This document shows positions 1 to 5,815 of a stretch of DNA of 5,888 bases, piece by piece (positions within the stretch are counted from its first letter, which is position 1; each line of letters opens with the position of its first letter). This DNA comes from an uncultured Lachnospiraceae bacterium (GTDB taxonomy: Bacteria > Bacillota_A > Clostridia > Lachnospirales > Lachnospiraceae): the NCBI GenBank assembly GCA_947175285.1, contig CAMWMM010000342.1, positions 1-5,888 on the forward strand. Reading direction: 5' to 3'. Below the pieces are notes generated by a model. That model had not been told where the DNA came from and made no database searches. It was given only the letters and a program-made list of their open reading frames with translations. Position numbers and translations under genes: made by a program.

Positions 1-15
1 GGCATTTGTTAGTCT

Positions 16-32
16 CCCCAGCTCTGCTGGGG
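16..32 (-). terminator. Hairpin directly after the small gene; weak terminator candidate
   Basis: CCCCAGC (16-22) and GCTGGGG (26-32) form a perfect 7-bp GC-rich stem with a 3-base loop, starting 3 bases after the stop codon at 36-38. In the minus direction the following bases are AGACTAACAAATG, with no T run. In the plus direction it is followed by GATTTATAA. It may be a terminator, an RNA-stabilising hairpin, or a processing site. Confidence 0.35.
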
Positions 33-35
33 GAT

Positions 36-338
36 TTATAACTGTTTCATTAAAATAAAACGATCCATATCTTCCTGCGTCCCAAGCACAACATAATTGC
101 AGGAGTCATTCCTGCTCTCGGCATACATATCATACTCTGCCATTGGCATTTCCTCACCGAACACCTTCATAGCAAGCTCCCGTTCTTCCGGCATGAGGGA
201 ATCCATCGCATCACGAAAGACACCCAGCAGCAGCCTCTTTTCGGTCAGTTCTTCCATGCTCTCCGAAAAAAGTTCAGTCCGCATATCATTTTCTTTCCAT
301 TCCTCATATGATTCTTCTGTATAGCCGTTCTGCTCCAT
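36..338 (-). CDS. Small acidic hypothetical protein, 100 aa; possibly the rear part of a broken gene
   Basis: This frame from ATG 338 to TAA 36-38 encodes 100 mostly helical, acidic residues. The central stretch (LTEKRLLLGVFRDAMDSLMP then EERELAMKVF, about residues 31-60) resembles the start of region-4-like helices in small sigma-factor-related proteins of clostridial mobile elements. The expected helix-turn-helix after it is not visible; the tail reads YVVLGTQEDMDRFILMKQL instead. That resemblance is from memory and weak. The ATG has only a modest upstream GGGA/AGAGGA, and the frame stays open and protein-like (QKKREQRNREA) for 11 codons back to a TAG. The listed start may therefore be artificial and the gene truncated at its front. 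It is in the same direction as the recombinases, 284 bases past the last one. No function can be assigned. Confidence 0.5.
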   Translation of the reverse strand: MEQNGYTEESYEEWKENDMRTELFSESMEELTEKRLLLGVFRDAMDSLMPEERELAMKVFGEEMPMAEYDMYAESRNDSCNYVVLGTQEDMDRFILMKQL

Positions 339-501
339 CGCTTCCCGGTTCCTCTGCTCCCTTTTCTTCTGCTACCACCACGGGCGGTAATATCTCTGGT
401 ATTCCTCTTCAGCTGCATCGCCGTCCCCTCGTCCCGAACAGGTGGCAGGTGGTGGTCATGTCTACGTAGGCTAAGTATTCGGCGCTTTGCCATGTTCCCA
501 T
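339..501 (-). pseudogene. Probable decayed 5' part of the small gene at 36-338
   Basis: Two short frames look protein-like here and point toward the downstream gene. From ATG 501 a 30-aa frame reads MGTWQSAEYLAYVDM and on to a TGA at 409-411. Overlapping it, a frame shifted by one reads GDGDAAEEEYQRYYRPWW and meets TAG at 372-374. After that stop the same frame continues as QKKREQRNREA straight into the 100-aa frame. The acidic-then-basic composition flows across the TAG. Removing one G from the run at 425-428 would join the two frames as FGTR-DGDAA. I infer one gene broken by a one-base insertion and a nonsense change. I do not recognise a family for this part, and the joining is a hypothesis. 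Confidence 0.35.
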
Positions 502-532
502 AGTAGGTTTCTGCTTGTGTCAAGTAAGGAAT

Positions 533-584
533 AAAAAAATTTCATTTTTTTTTGCGAGCCACAGACAATCCCTGCCTATGGCTC
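533..584 (-). terminator. Candidate terminator region after the recombinase operon: GC hairpin followed by A and T tracts
   Basis: About 40 bases after the third recombinase stop, GAGCCATAG (576-584) and CTGTGGCTC (556-564) form a 9-bp stem with one G-T pair and an 11-base loop. In the direction of transcription it is followed by GC, nine A (545-553), TGAAA and seven T (533-539). The T run does not follow the GC stem directly, so this is not a textbook terminator. The A and T runs could form a second weak stem. It could instead work on the plus strand or mark an element boundary. Confidence 0.35.
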
Positions 585-622
585 ATATTTTACCATTACT
601 TTCCGCAAATTGAAATAGATTT

Positions 623-2197
623 TTATGCAGTGATTTCAGCATTGAAAGGATTTCCCACTTTCCATACAATCTCTATCGCATCTGCTCCATAGACAATGAC
701 TTTATCAATCAACATCTTTAACCTGTCCTTATCAAAGGACTCCAGCACGGAAAGCTCTACCAGTTCTTCGTCCAGTATTTCTTCTGGCTTTGATGCTGTC
801 TGCATACTGTCCAGTTCTGCTTGTGCCTCACTCTTGATCTGTTCCAGTTCTTCCATTCTTGCCTTGCCCTTCTCAATCCGTGTAACATAATCTTCCCTGG
901 TGATTATTCCTGCCTTATACTGTTCATACAGACGTACCTTTGTTTCCTTCCATCGGGCTATCTCTTTTGCACTGTCAGCAGCCTTTGTTTCAAGAACTGT
1001 TTTCCGGTCATTCTTTTGAGCCTTTTTGCGGATGCTTCTTGTCTCTATCAGCGTTTCCGCCATTCCCCTTACCTGACACAAGACTGCATCCTCAAGCTCT
1101 TCCCGCATCACGTTAATCCTTTGACAGTCATTTTTTACTTGCTGTGTGCGACTTCCGCAATAATATTTGTCGTTTTTCCTATTTCTAAGTTTCAGCCCCT
1201 TTCCACAGTAACCACAGATAAAAAAGAGATTTTTCTTTCCTGATGTCCTGTCACTCATATCACGCCCGACAATGTTATCGTTTGCTTTCTGAAAAAGTTC
1301 CTTTGATACAAGGGCTTCATGCTGGTTTTCAACAATGATCCACTTCTCCCTCGGCTGCTCTACCCGTTTCTTATTGGTGTCCATTCCGCACTTTGCCCGG
1401 TTCCAGAGCATCGTTCCCAAATATACCTCGTCAGTAATTATGTCCCTAACCGAACTGTTGTCCCATCGTTTTATTTTAACATGCGGCTGTTTGTCCGGGA
1501 AATTGTCTCCTTTTAGCTTGTGATACATATATCTCGTTGGTATCTCTGCTTCATTGAGCTGTCTTGCAATCTCTGTATGGCTTATTCCATCAGCAGCCAT
1601 ACGGAAAATTTTACGGACTACCCAAGCCACGTTTTCATCAATCAGCAGCTCATGTTTATCCTCAGGGTTTTTGATGTACCCATAAGGAGCAAACTGCCCG
1701 ACAAACTCTCCGTTCCGTACTCTTGTATCCCTTGCTGTGCGTACTTTCTTTGACAGGTCAGCGCTATACATTCCATATACAAGGTTCTTTAATGCAACGC
1801 TCATACCGCCTGTCGTACCGAATTTGTCGCTGCTGTCGTAATTGTCATTCACAGACACAAACCGTATCTGCAAAATAGGGAAGATATATTCCAAAAACCG
1901 CCCCACTTCCAGATAATCCCTTCCAAAACGGGAAAAGTCCTTCACAACAATCATATTGATATTTCCGCTTTTTGCTGCCTCAATCAATGCCTGCACTCCC
2001 GGTCTGTTAAAATCAGTGCCGGAATATCCGTCATCACAAAACTCGGTAATGCTATATGGCTGTCCCTGCATAAGTTCCTCTGTATGCTTTGTGAGCAGTA
2101 CCCTTTGTGCGGAAATACTGTTGCTTTCTGCAAACTTTTCCTTATCGCTGTCCTCATTGGAAAGGCGCAGGTAAAGGGCAACCATTATCTTATCCAT
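623..2197 (-). CDS. Third large serine recombinase, 524 aa, apparently intact
   Basis: Third member of the recombinase triplet and the shortest. The catalytic domain starts almost at once: YLRLS at 9-13 (catalytic Ser13, Arg11), DGYSG at 56-60, Arg65 in FNRPG, and KDFSRFGR at 86-93 (Arg90, Arg93). PYGY at 171-174 opens the recombinase domain. The zinc ribbon uses Cys328, Cys331, Cys347 and Cys358. A charged coiled coil spans about 405-465. The tail (LKMLIDKVIVYGADAIEIVW, 493-512) resembles the strand-rich C-terminal segment of the other two. ATG 2197 is supported by AAAGGGAGG and by direct adjacency to the preceding stop. Like the first recombinase, it has AESNSIS and DGYSG, so these two look closer to each other than to the second. 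It ends the operon. All residues expected for activity are present. The family is certain; the target site is unknown. Confidence 0.93.
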   Translation of the reverse strand: MDKIMVALYLRLSNEDSDKEKFAESNSISAQRVLLTKHTEELMQGQPYSITEFCDDGYSGTDFNRPGVQALIEAAKSGNINMIVVKDFSRFGRDYLEVGRFLEYIFPILQIRFVSVNDNYDSSDKFGTTGGMSVALKNLVYGMYSADLSKKVRTARDTRVRNGEFVGQFAPYGYIKNPEDKHELLIDENVAWVVRKIFRMAADGISHTEIARQLNEAEIPTRYMYHKLKGDNFPDKQPHVKIKRWDNSSVRDIITDEVYLGTMLWNRAKCGMDTNKKRVEQPREKWIIVENQHEALVSKELFQKANDNIVGRDMSDRTSGKKNLFFICGYCGKGLKLRNRKNDKYYCGSRTQQVKNDCQRINVMREELEDAVLCQVRGMAETLIETRSIRKKAQKNDRKTVLETKAADSAKEIARWKETKVRLYEQYKAGIITREDYVTRIEKGKARMEELEQIKSEAQAELDSMQTASKPEEILDEELVELSVLESFDKDRLKMLIDKVIVYGADAIEIVWKVGNPFNAEITA

Positions 2198-3880
2198 TTA
2201 GACCGCCTCCCTTTCTTCACACAGGCTTTTCAGTTCATTCAACACATCATCATATTTCAGATGTACTTCAATCCTTGCATTTTCATGGACTACTACCTTA
2301 TCAACAAATGCTTCTACCATTTCCTTTGTGAGCTTGCGCTTGTTAAGATACTGCTCCACTACTGCTTTCCAGTCCTTGTCAATATGATATTCTTTGGAAT
2401 AAACTGCCTGCGCCCTCAGCATTTCATCCAGCCTTTCCACTAATTCCTTGATTTTAGAGGCATATTTTTCGCTAATCTGCACATACTGTTCCTCGTCAAT
2501 GAGCTTATCCCTATAATCCTCAAAAATTCCCGCCTTGACTTCTGCTGTCTTTTGCAGTTCCTTCCTGATCCGGTCTGCCTCTTTTCCGTAAACATCGTAC
2601 TTTTTACGTCTCTCCGTTTTAGCATTTAACCGCTTTATCGTTTCCTCTGCATCAATGCAGAGTTTCATGTGTTCACGGATTGTATCAAATACAATTTCAT
2701 TGACTGCATCCAGCGATACCTTGTGGTTGGTACAACCATCCTTGATTGTGTTCAGGTAGGTTTTACACCTGTAATATTTCTTATTATGCTTGACGCCCTC
2801 TGTACGGAACCCCATGACTTTTCCGCAGTCTGCACAGACAATCCGCTTTCCGACTAAGTTAAACCGTGCATGGTCATAACCATTTTTGCCATGTGTTGAA
2901 TGGAACTGCTTCCTATTCTCCGCTAATTTTTCCTGAACCCTGTCAAAATCTTCCCTGCTTACCAACGGCTCATGTGTGTTTTCAACAATAACCTGCTGTT
3001 CCTTTGGCACATTGACCTGTTTTCCATTTACCCTCCGTTTTTTATTGTGGATGCTTATACCGACATAACTGTAATTACTGAGGATAGCCCTGACCGTAAC
3101 ATAATTCCATTTTGTGTTCATTCCCTCTGGAATTTCATGCCCAAAACGCATCATCTTGTGTGCTTTGGGATTGACAGCTTTTTGGGAGAGCTGTCTTGCA
3201 ATCTCTTTCATGGAACAGCCCTGTAAAAACAGCCTGAATATTTCCTGCACATTTTCCTTGACATCATCATCTGGCAGAAAATGTCTGTCCTTATTAACAT
3301 ATCCATATGGAACTGCTCCTGAAGAATACTCCCCATTCTTCCAATATGCCCTGTGAGCAGATTTCATCTTTTTGGATAAATCTTTCACATACATCTCATT
3401 TACCATGTTTTTCAGCGGCATCAGCAGTTCTTCGCCGGACTTGTTGGAATCGTAACCGTCCGTTACCGCTATGAACCTCACATCAAAGAACGGAAATACC
3501 CTTTCGATGTAATTGCCTGTCTCCACATAATTCCTGCCAAGCCTTGACAAATCTTTTACGACAATGCAGTTGAGCAAGCCATTCCTCATATCCCTTATCA
3601 TTTCCTCAAAGCCCGGTCTTTCAAAATTTGTGCCGGAATAGGAAATGTCGGCATACTCTTTAAAGATTACCATATCGTCATTCTCTGCCACAAACTTCCG
3701 CAGCAGCTCCATTTGTGTTTCAATCGTTGCCCGCTCTCTGTTGGCTTCTGTTTCCTCAGAAAGCCTTGCATATAAGCCGACTTTGTAGCAGGCTGACTTT
3801 ACCGGGGCAGAAGTTGTCACAGTCTGTTGTCCTAAATCGTTGACATTGACAAAATCAATCTTCTTTGACTTTCTAGCCAT
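2198..3880 (-). CDS. Second large serine recombinase, 560 aa, apparently intact
   Basis: Site-specific recombinase of the large serine (resolvase/invertase) superfamily, expected to integrate or excise the element. A lysine-rich leader of about 30 residues precedes the catalytic domain. YARLS lies at 37-41 (catalytic Ser41, Arg39), YSGTNFERP at 81-89 (Arg88), and KDLSRLGR at 109-116 (Arg113, Arg116). The recombinase domain opens with PYGY at 191-194. A zinc ribbon uses Cys349, Cys352, Cys372 and Cys383. Residues 410-495 are a charged coiled coil, and a strand-rich tail ends in EREAV. The start at 3880 is chosen for its strong AAGGAGG site; it is 1 base after the previous stop. The TAA stop touches the ATG of the next gene, so coupled translation is likely. 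It differs from its two neighbours in the leader and in ISYSG where they have DGYSG, so it is not a recent duplicate. All expected catalytic residues are present. Confidence 0.92.
   Translation of the reverse strand: MARKSKKIDFVNVNDLGQQTVTTSAPVKSACYKVGLYARLSEETEANRERATIETQMELLRKFVAENDDMVIFKEYADISYSGTNFERPGFEEMIRDMRNGLLNCIVVKDLSRLGRNYVETGNYIERVFPFFDVRFIAVTDGYDSNKSGEELLMPLKNMVNEMYVKDLSKKMKSAHRAYWKNGEYSSGAVPYGYVNKDRHFLPDDDVKENVQEIFRLFLQGCSMKEIARQLSQKAVNPKAHKMMRFGHEIPEGMNTKWNYVTVRAILSNYSYVGISIHNKKRRVNGKQVNVPKEQQVIVENTHEPLVSREDFDRVQEKLAENRKQFHSTHGKNGYDHARFNLVGKRIVCADCGKVMGFRTEGVKHNKKYYRCKTYLNTIKDGCTNHKVSLDAVNEIVFDTIREHMKLCIDAEETIKRLNAKTERRKKYDVYGKEADRIRKELQKTAEVKAGIFEDYRDKLIDEEQYVQISEKYASKIKELVERLDEMLRAQAVYSKEYHIDKDWKAVVEQYLNKRKLTKEMVEAFVDKVVVHENARIEVHLKYDDVLNELKSLCEEREAV
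2206..2214 (-). promoter_or_regulatory. Ribosome binding site of the third recombinase, inside the end of the second
   Basis: AAAGGGAGG on the minus strand, 8 bases before the ATG at 2197, embedded in the final R-E-A-V-stop codons of the second recombinase. The stop TAA and the start ATG are directly adjacent, which favours translational coupling. Confidence 0.8.
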
Positions 3881-3881
3881 A

Positions 3882-5009
3882 CTACACCGCCTCCTTCCAC
3901 GCAAACCGAACCCTGCCATGTTCATCACAGACAACCTCACAACCCGCATGTTGCAGATTGTGGAGAATTTCTTTATAGCAGTCCTCAAAGCTGAATACCA
4001 CTTCGATACTGTTCTTGTCTATTACCCGTACCCTGTCGATCAGCTCCACAGCCACGTTCCTTGTCAGTTTGTCGATGTTCTGATGCTCTGCAAAATAATC
4101 AAGCCATTTGTATTTATCCGTATTTGAAGCAAGTATATCCTTGATTTCCTGCTTCATCTTTCTTACCGCTTCCTCTGCGCTGTCCCGTTTCTGTGTATAT
4201 GCCTCATGCAGCTCCATGTAATCCTCTTTGGATACAATACCGTCTTTCATATCCTCATAAAGCATATTGCGAAGTTCTTTGCAGCGCTCAATCTCTGTTT
4301 CCTTCTGTCCGATACGCTTTTCCAGTTCCTTTATATCCAGTTCCTGAAAAGGGATTGTAGAAACCTTTTCCATGACCTGCTTCAAATCAAGAATGTTGCT
4401 GATCTGAACCTGTAAGAACTGCAAAACTGCCTCTTCCAGTCTGTCCACCGCAATCCGGTGATTGCTGCACTCCTTAGTTTCCTTGTTGCGGGAACACACA
4501 TAATACTGGTATTTCTTTCCTCCGGCATAGGCATTTTTCCTTACCATAGCCGCACCACAGTCAGCACAGACAATCAGCCCTGCCAGCGGATATACCTCTG
4601 ACTGTTTCGGGGAAATCCTTGTATCCATGCCGAGAAGCCGCTGCACAATGGCAAAATCCCTGTCCAAAATAATGGCTTCATGGTTCTTTTCTATCCTTAT
4701 CCAGTCCTTTTCCGGCTTTAGCACTGTCTTTTTTACCTTATGGTTCGGTGTTGTCTGCCTGCCCTGCACTAAATTACCGATATAAAGCTCGTTCTCCAAA
4801 ATTCTTCTGACCGTTACGGAACTCCATACTGCCTTGTCACTGGTCTTAAAACTGGTCTGATAATTGCTGCCTGTCGCGTTTTTGTATTCCATAGGGGAAA
4901 GTATGCCCATGTCATTCAGCCTGTTTGCAATGGCATCCTGACTGAGTCCGTGCAGCTTCATTCTGAAAATGTCCCTGACAATCCCCGCCGCAATCGGATC
5001 AATCACCAA
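3882..5009 (-). CDS. DNA-binding half of the first serine recombinase, 375 aa from a possible TTG start
   Basis: This frame continues the first recombinase after its stop codon. Numbering from TTG at 5009, residues 1-145 are the recombinase domain, with a helical segment at 18-36 and the SSVTVRRIL element at 63-71. A zinc ribbon uses Cys148, Cys151, Cys172 and Cys181. Residues 226-296 are a long charged coiled coil, and 314-342 form the final strand-rich segment (VRVIDKNSIEVVFSF). Homology starts before this TTG, directly after the stop (GYQKDEND), so 5009 is only a nominal start. No in-frame ATG or good ribosome binding site lies between the stop and here. Translation would need reinitiation at TTG or the next codon, GTG. 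The TAG stop is 1 base before the next gene's ATG. It is best read as the rear part of a pseudogene. Confidence 0.6.
   Translation of the reverse strand: MVIDPIAAGIVRDIFRMKLHGLSQDAIANRLNDMGILSPMEYKNATGSNYQTSFKTSDKAVWSSVTVRRILENELYIGNLVQGRQTTPNHKVKKTVLKPEKDWIRIEKNHEAIILDRDFAIVQRLLGMDTRISPKQSEVYPLAGLIVCADCGAAMVRKNAYAGGKKYQYYVCSRNKETKECSNHRIAVDRLEEAVLQFLQVQISNILDLKQVMEKVSTIPFQELDIKELEKRIGQKETEIERCKELRNMLYEDMKDGIVSKEDYMELHEAYTQKRDSAEEAVRKMKQEIKDILASNTDKYKWLDYFAEHQNIDKLTRNVAVELIDRVRVIDKNSIEVVFSFEDCYKEILHNLQHAGCEVVCDEHGRVRFAWKEAV
3890..3896 (-). promoter_or_regulatory. Ribosome binding site of the second recombinase, inside the end of the first
   Basis: AAGGAGG on the minus strand, 9 bases before the ATG at 3880. 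It lies within the last codons (K-E-A-V-stop) of the first recombinase. It decides the start of the second gene: the open frame extends to an ATG at 3988, but that region overlaps the first recombinase and has no such site. Confidence 0.85.
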
Positions 5010-5042
5010 GCTGTTTCTGTCATTTTCATCTTTCTGATACCC

Positions 5043-5573
5043 TTAAGGGGCAAAGGACCCGATAAATTCCCCGTTTTTCCTTTTTACCTCCAAATGGCTC
5101 CGTATTTTCACGGAAATATCCCGGCAGTACGCATCGTTGATTAGGTTTTTAAAAGGGATAATGATTTCATCCGCCTGATCTTTCCCGTCCAGACTGTCAT
5201 AGTTGTCATTGATAGCGATAAAGCGAACCCCCAGTGCGGGGAACAGCCGCTCAATGTACCTGCCGGAATCAATATACTCACGCCCGAAACGTGAAAGGTC
5301 TTTTACGATGACACAATCCACAATGCCCTTTTTAATGTCCTCAATCATCAGCTTAAAAGCGGGACGCTCAAAATTAGAGCCTGAATAGCCGTCGTCAACC
5401 CGTTCCGACACTACTTCAATATCTTCTTTGTCCTTCAGGAAATCACGAATAAGATTTTTCTGATTTGAAATGCTGTTGCTCTCTGCTTTCGCAGCACTGG
5501 AAACATCGCCATCTTCCTTAGATAATCTAACGTAGATGGCTGCATGGTAGATTTTCTTGATCTTGTTACTCAT
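5043..5573 (-). CDS. Catalytic (resolvase-type) half of the first serine recombinase, 176 aa, prematurely stopped
   Basis: This is the N-terminal catalytic domain of a large serine recombinase, which cuts and rejoins DNA at paired attachment sites through a 5'-phosphoserine link. Visible landmarks are YVRLS at residues 14-18 (catalytic Ser18 with Arg16), DGYSG at 61-65, Arg70 in FERP, and KDLSRFGR at 91-98 (Arg95 and Arg98). Residues 142-168 form the charged helix that normally leads into the DNA-binding part. The chain ends at TAA directly after GSFAP. The ATG start is supported by AAAGGAG 7 bases upstream and by the conserved distance to YVRLS. It is the first gene of the recombinase operon. 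Alone it has the active site but lacks the recombinase, zinc-ribbon and coiled-coil parts needed for site recognition and synapsis. It is therefore expected to be inactive, unless the stop is a sequence error or the halves associate. Confidence 0.8.
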   Translation of the reverse strand: MSNKIKKIYHAAIYVRLSKEDGDVSSAAKAESNSISNQKNLIRDFLKDKEDIEVVSERVDDGYSGSNFERPAFKLMIEDIKKGIVDCVIVKDLSRFGREYIDSGRYIERLFPALGVRFIAINDNYDSLDGKDQADEIIIPFKNLINDAYCRDISVKIRSHLEVKRKNGEFIGSFAP

Positions 5574-5580
5574 GTTACCA

Positions 5581-5587
5581 CTCCTTT
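5581..5587 (-). promoter_or_regulatory. Ribosome binding site of the first recombinase
   Basis: AAAGGAG on the minus strand, 7 bases before the ATG at 5573. It supports that start. A small inverted repeat (TTTTCT / AGAAAA, 5591-5607) lies immediately upstream. Confidence 0.75.
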
Positions 5588-5625
5588 TGATTTTCTAAGT
5601 CAGAAAACCCGAAAGGGAGTGCCTG

Positions 5626-5663
5626 TTTAGTCCCAAGTTAGAAATAATGAAATTTAGTCCTAA
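5626..5663. repeat. Two direct copies of TTRGGACTAAA in the operon leader; candidate operator or recombinase site
   Basis: The minus strand carries TTAGGACTAAA (5653-5663) and TTGGGACTAAA (5626-5636). They are identical at 10 of 11 positions and their starts are 27 bases apart. The first copy contains the interrupted palindrome TTAG-GA-CTAA. They lie at or just after the predicted transcription start, where a repressor or the recombinase itself could bind. Function is inferred from position only. Confidence 0.4.
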
Positions 5664-5667
5664 CAGT

Positions 5668-5696
5668 ATTTTAGCACACCCTGCGGATTATTTCCA
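5668..5696 (-). promoter_or_regulatory. Candidate sigma-A promoter of the recombinase operon
   Basis: On the minus strand a -35 box TGGAAA (5691-5696; 4 of 6 matches to TTGACA) is followed by a 17-base spacer and a -10 box TAAAAT (5668-5673; 5 of 6 to TATAAT). The -10 box is preceded directly by TGC, giving an extended -10. The predicted start is near 5660, leaving a leader of about 85-90 bases before the first recombinase start at 5573. This is the best promoter match in the gap between the upstream small gene and the recombinases. Visual match only. Confidence 0.6.
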
Positions 5697-5716
5697 CCAG
5701 ATTCTTAAAATATTTT

Positions 5717-5815
5717 TTATACGGACAAAAGCATATTTTCAAACGCTTCATTAAAAGATATGCCGCCTGTAAACCGCACCTTGACTTTCATGTTGCCGAC
5801 ACGCACCAGATAAGG
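5717..5815 (-). CDS. C-terminal fragment of a small unidentified protein (5' end lost at the contig end)
   Basis: Reading the minus strand from the last genuine base gives an open frame of 32 codons ending in TAA at 5717-5719. It begins PYLVRVGNMKVKVRF and ends FENMLLSV. The lysine/valine alternation (MKVKVRF) followed by a short amphipathic helix (FNEAFENMLL) looks like the end of a real small protein: one or two beta strands, then a helix. The start is missing because the assembly runs into adapter. An internal ATG at residue 9 has no convincing ribosome binding site, so the true start probably lies beyond the window. I do not recognise the family. It lies 143 bases upstream of the first recombinase, in the same direction, with a separate promoter between them. 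It could be a small accessory gene of the mobile element. A chance open frame of this length cannot be excluded. Confidence 0.45.
   Translation of the reverse strand, partial: PYLVRVGNMKVKVRFTGGISFNEAFENMLLSV

Larger units (their letters stand above)
3882..5573 (-). pseudogene. First large serine recombinase of the triplet, interrupted by an in-frame TAA
   Basis: The full reading frame from ATG 5573 to TAG 3882-3884 would encode a 563-aa large serine recombinase, a normal length for the family. It is interrupted once by TAA at 5043-5045 (codon 177). The frame is the same on both sides, so a single base change is enough. The interrupted motif reads P-stop-GY where the two downstream paralogues have PYGY, so a tyrosine codon (TAT or TAC) became TAA at window base 5043. 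The rest of the protein, including the catalytic residues, zinc-ribbon cysteines and coiled coil, is well preserved with no other disruption. This means the lesion is recent or is a base-calling error. As written, the sequence cannot give a full-length enzyme. The two halves are described in their own entries. Confidence 0.85.

Noticed and set aside
6..19. Similarity of GTTAGTCTCCC near the left end to TTTAGTCCC in the leader at 5626-5634, as possible matching attachment sites
   Set aside because: The match is short and needs gaps, and no flanking similarity is visible. It is within chance for A/T-rich sequence.
245..523. 92-aa minus-strand open frame starting MTQAETYYGNMAKRR
   Set aside because: It overlaps the better small gene in another frame. 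Its composition is rich in arginine, glycine and serine and looks like a shifted reading of the acidic frame. It has no good ribosome binding site.
496..523. TTGACA (518-523) followed by TACTAT, resembling a promoter for the left-hand gene
   Set aside because: The spacer is only 12 bases, and no acceptable -10 box lies at 16-18 bases.
821..1243. 140-aa plus-strand open frame, and the other plus-strand frames across 696-5388
   Set aside because: They lie opposite the recombinase genes, have cysteine/serine/phenylalanine-rich shadow composition, and lack ribosome binding sites and recognisable motifs.
3881..3988. A 36-residue N-terminal extension of the second recombinase from ATG 3988
   Set aside because: It overlaps the end of the first recombinase and has no ribosome binding site there. 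The AAGGAGG before ATG 3880 clearly sets the start.
1..5815. CRISPR arrays, tRNA or rRNA genes
   Set aside because: No regularly spaced repeats and no tRNA- or rRNA-like sequence were seen by eye on either strand.
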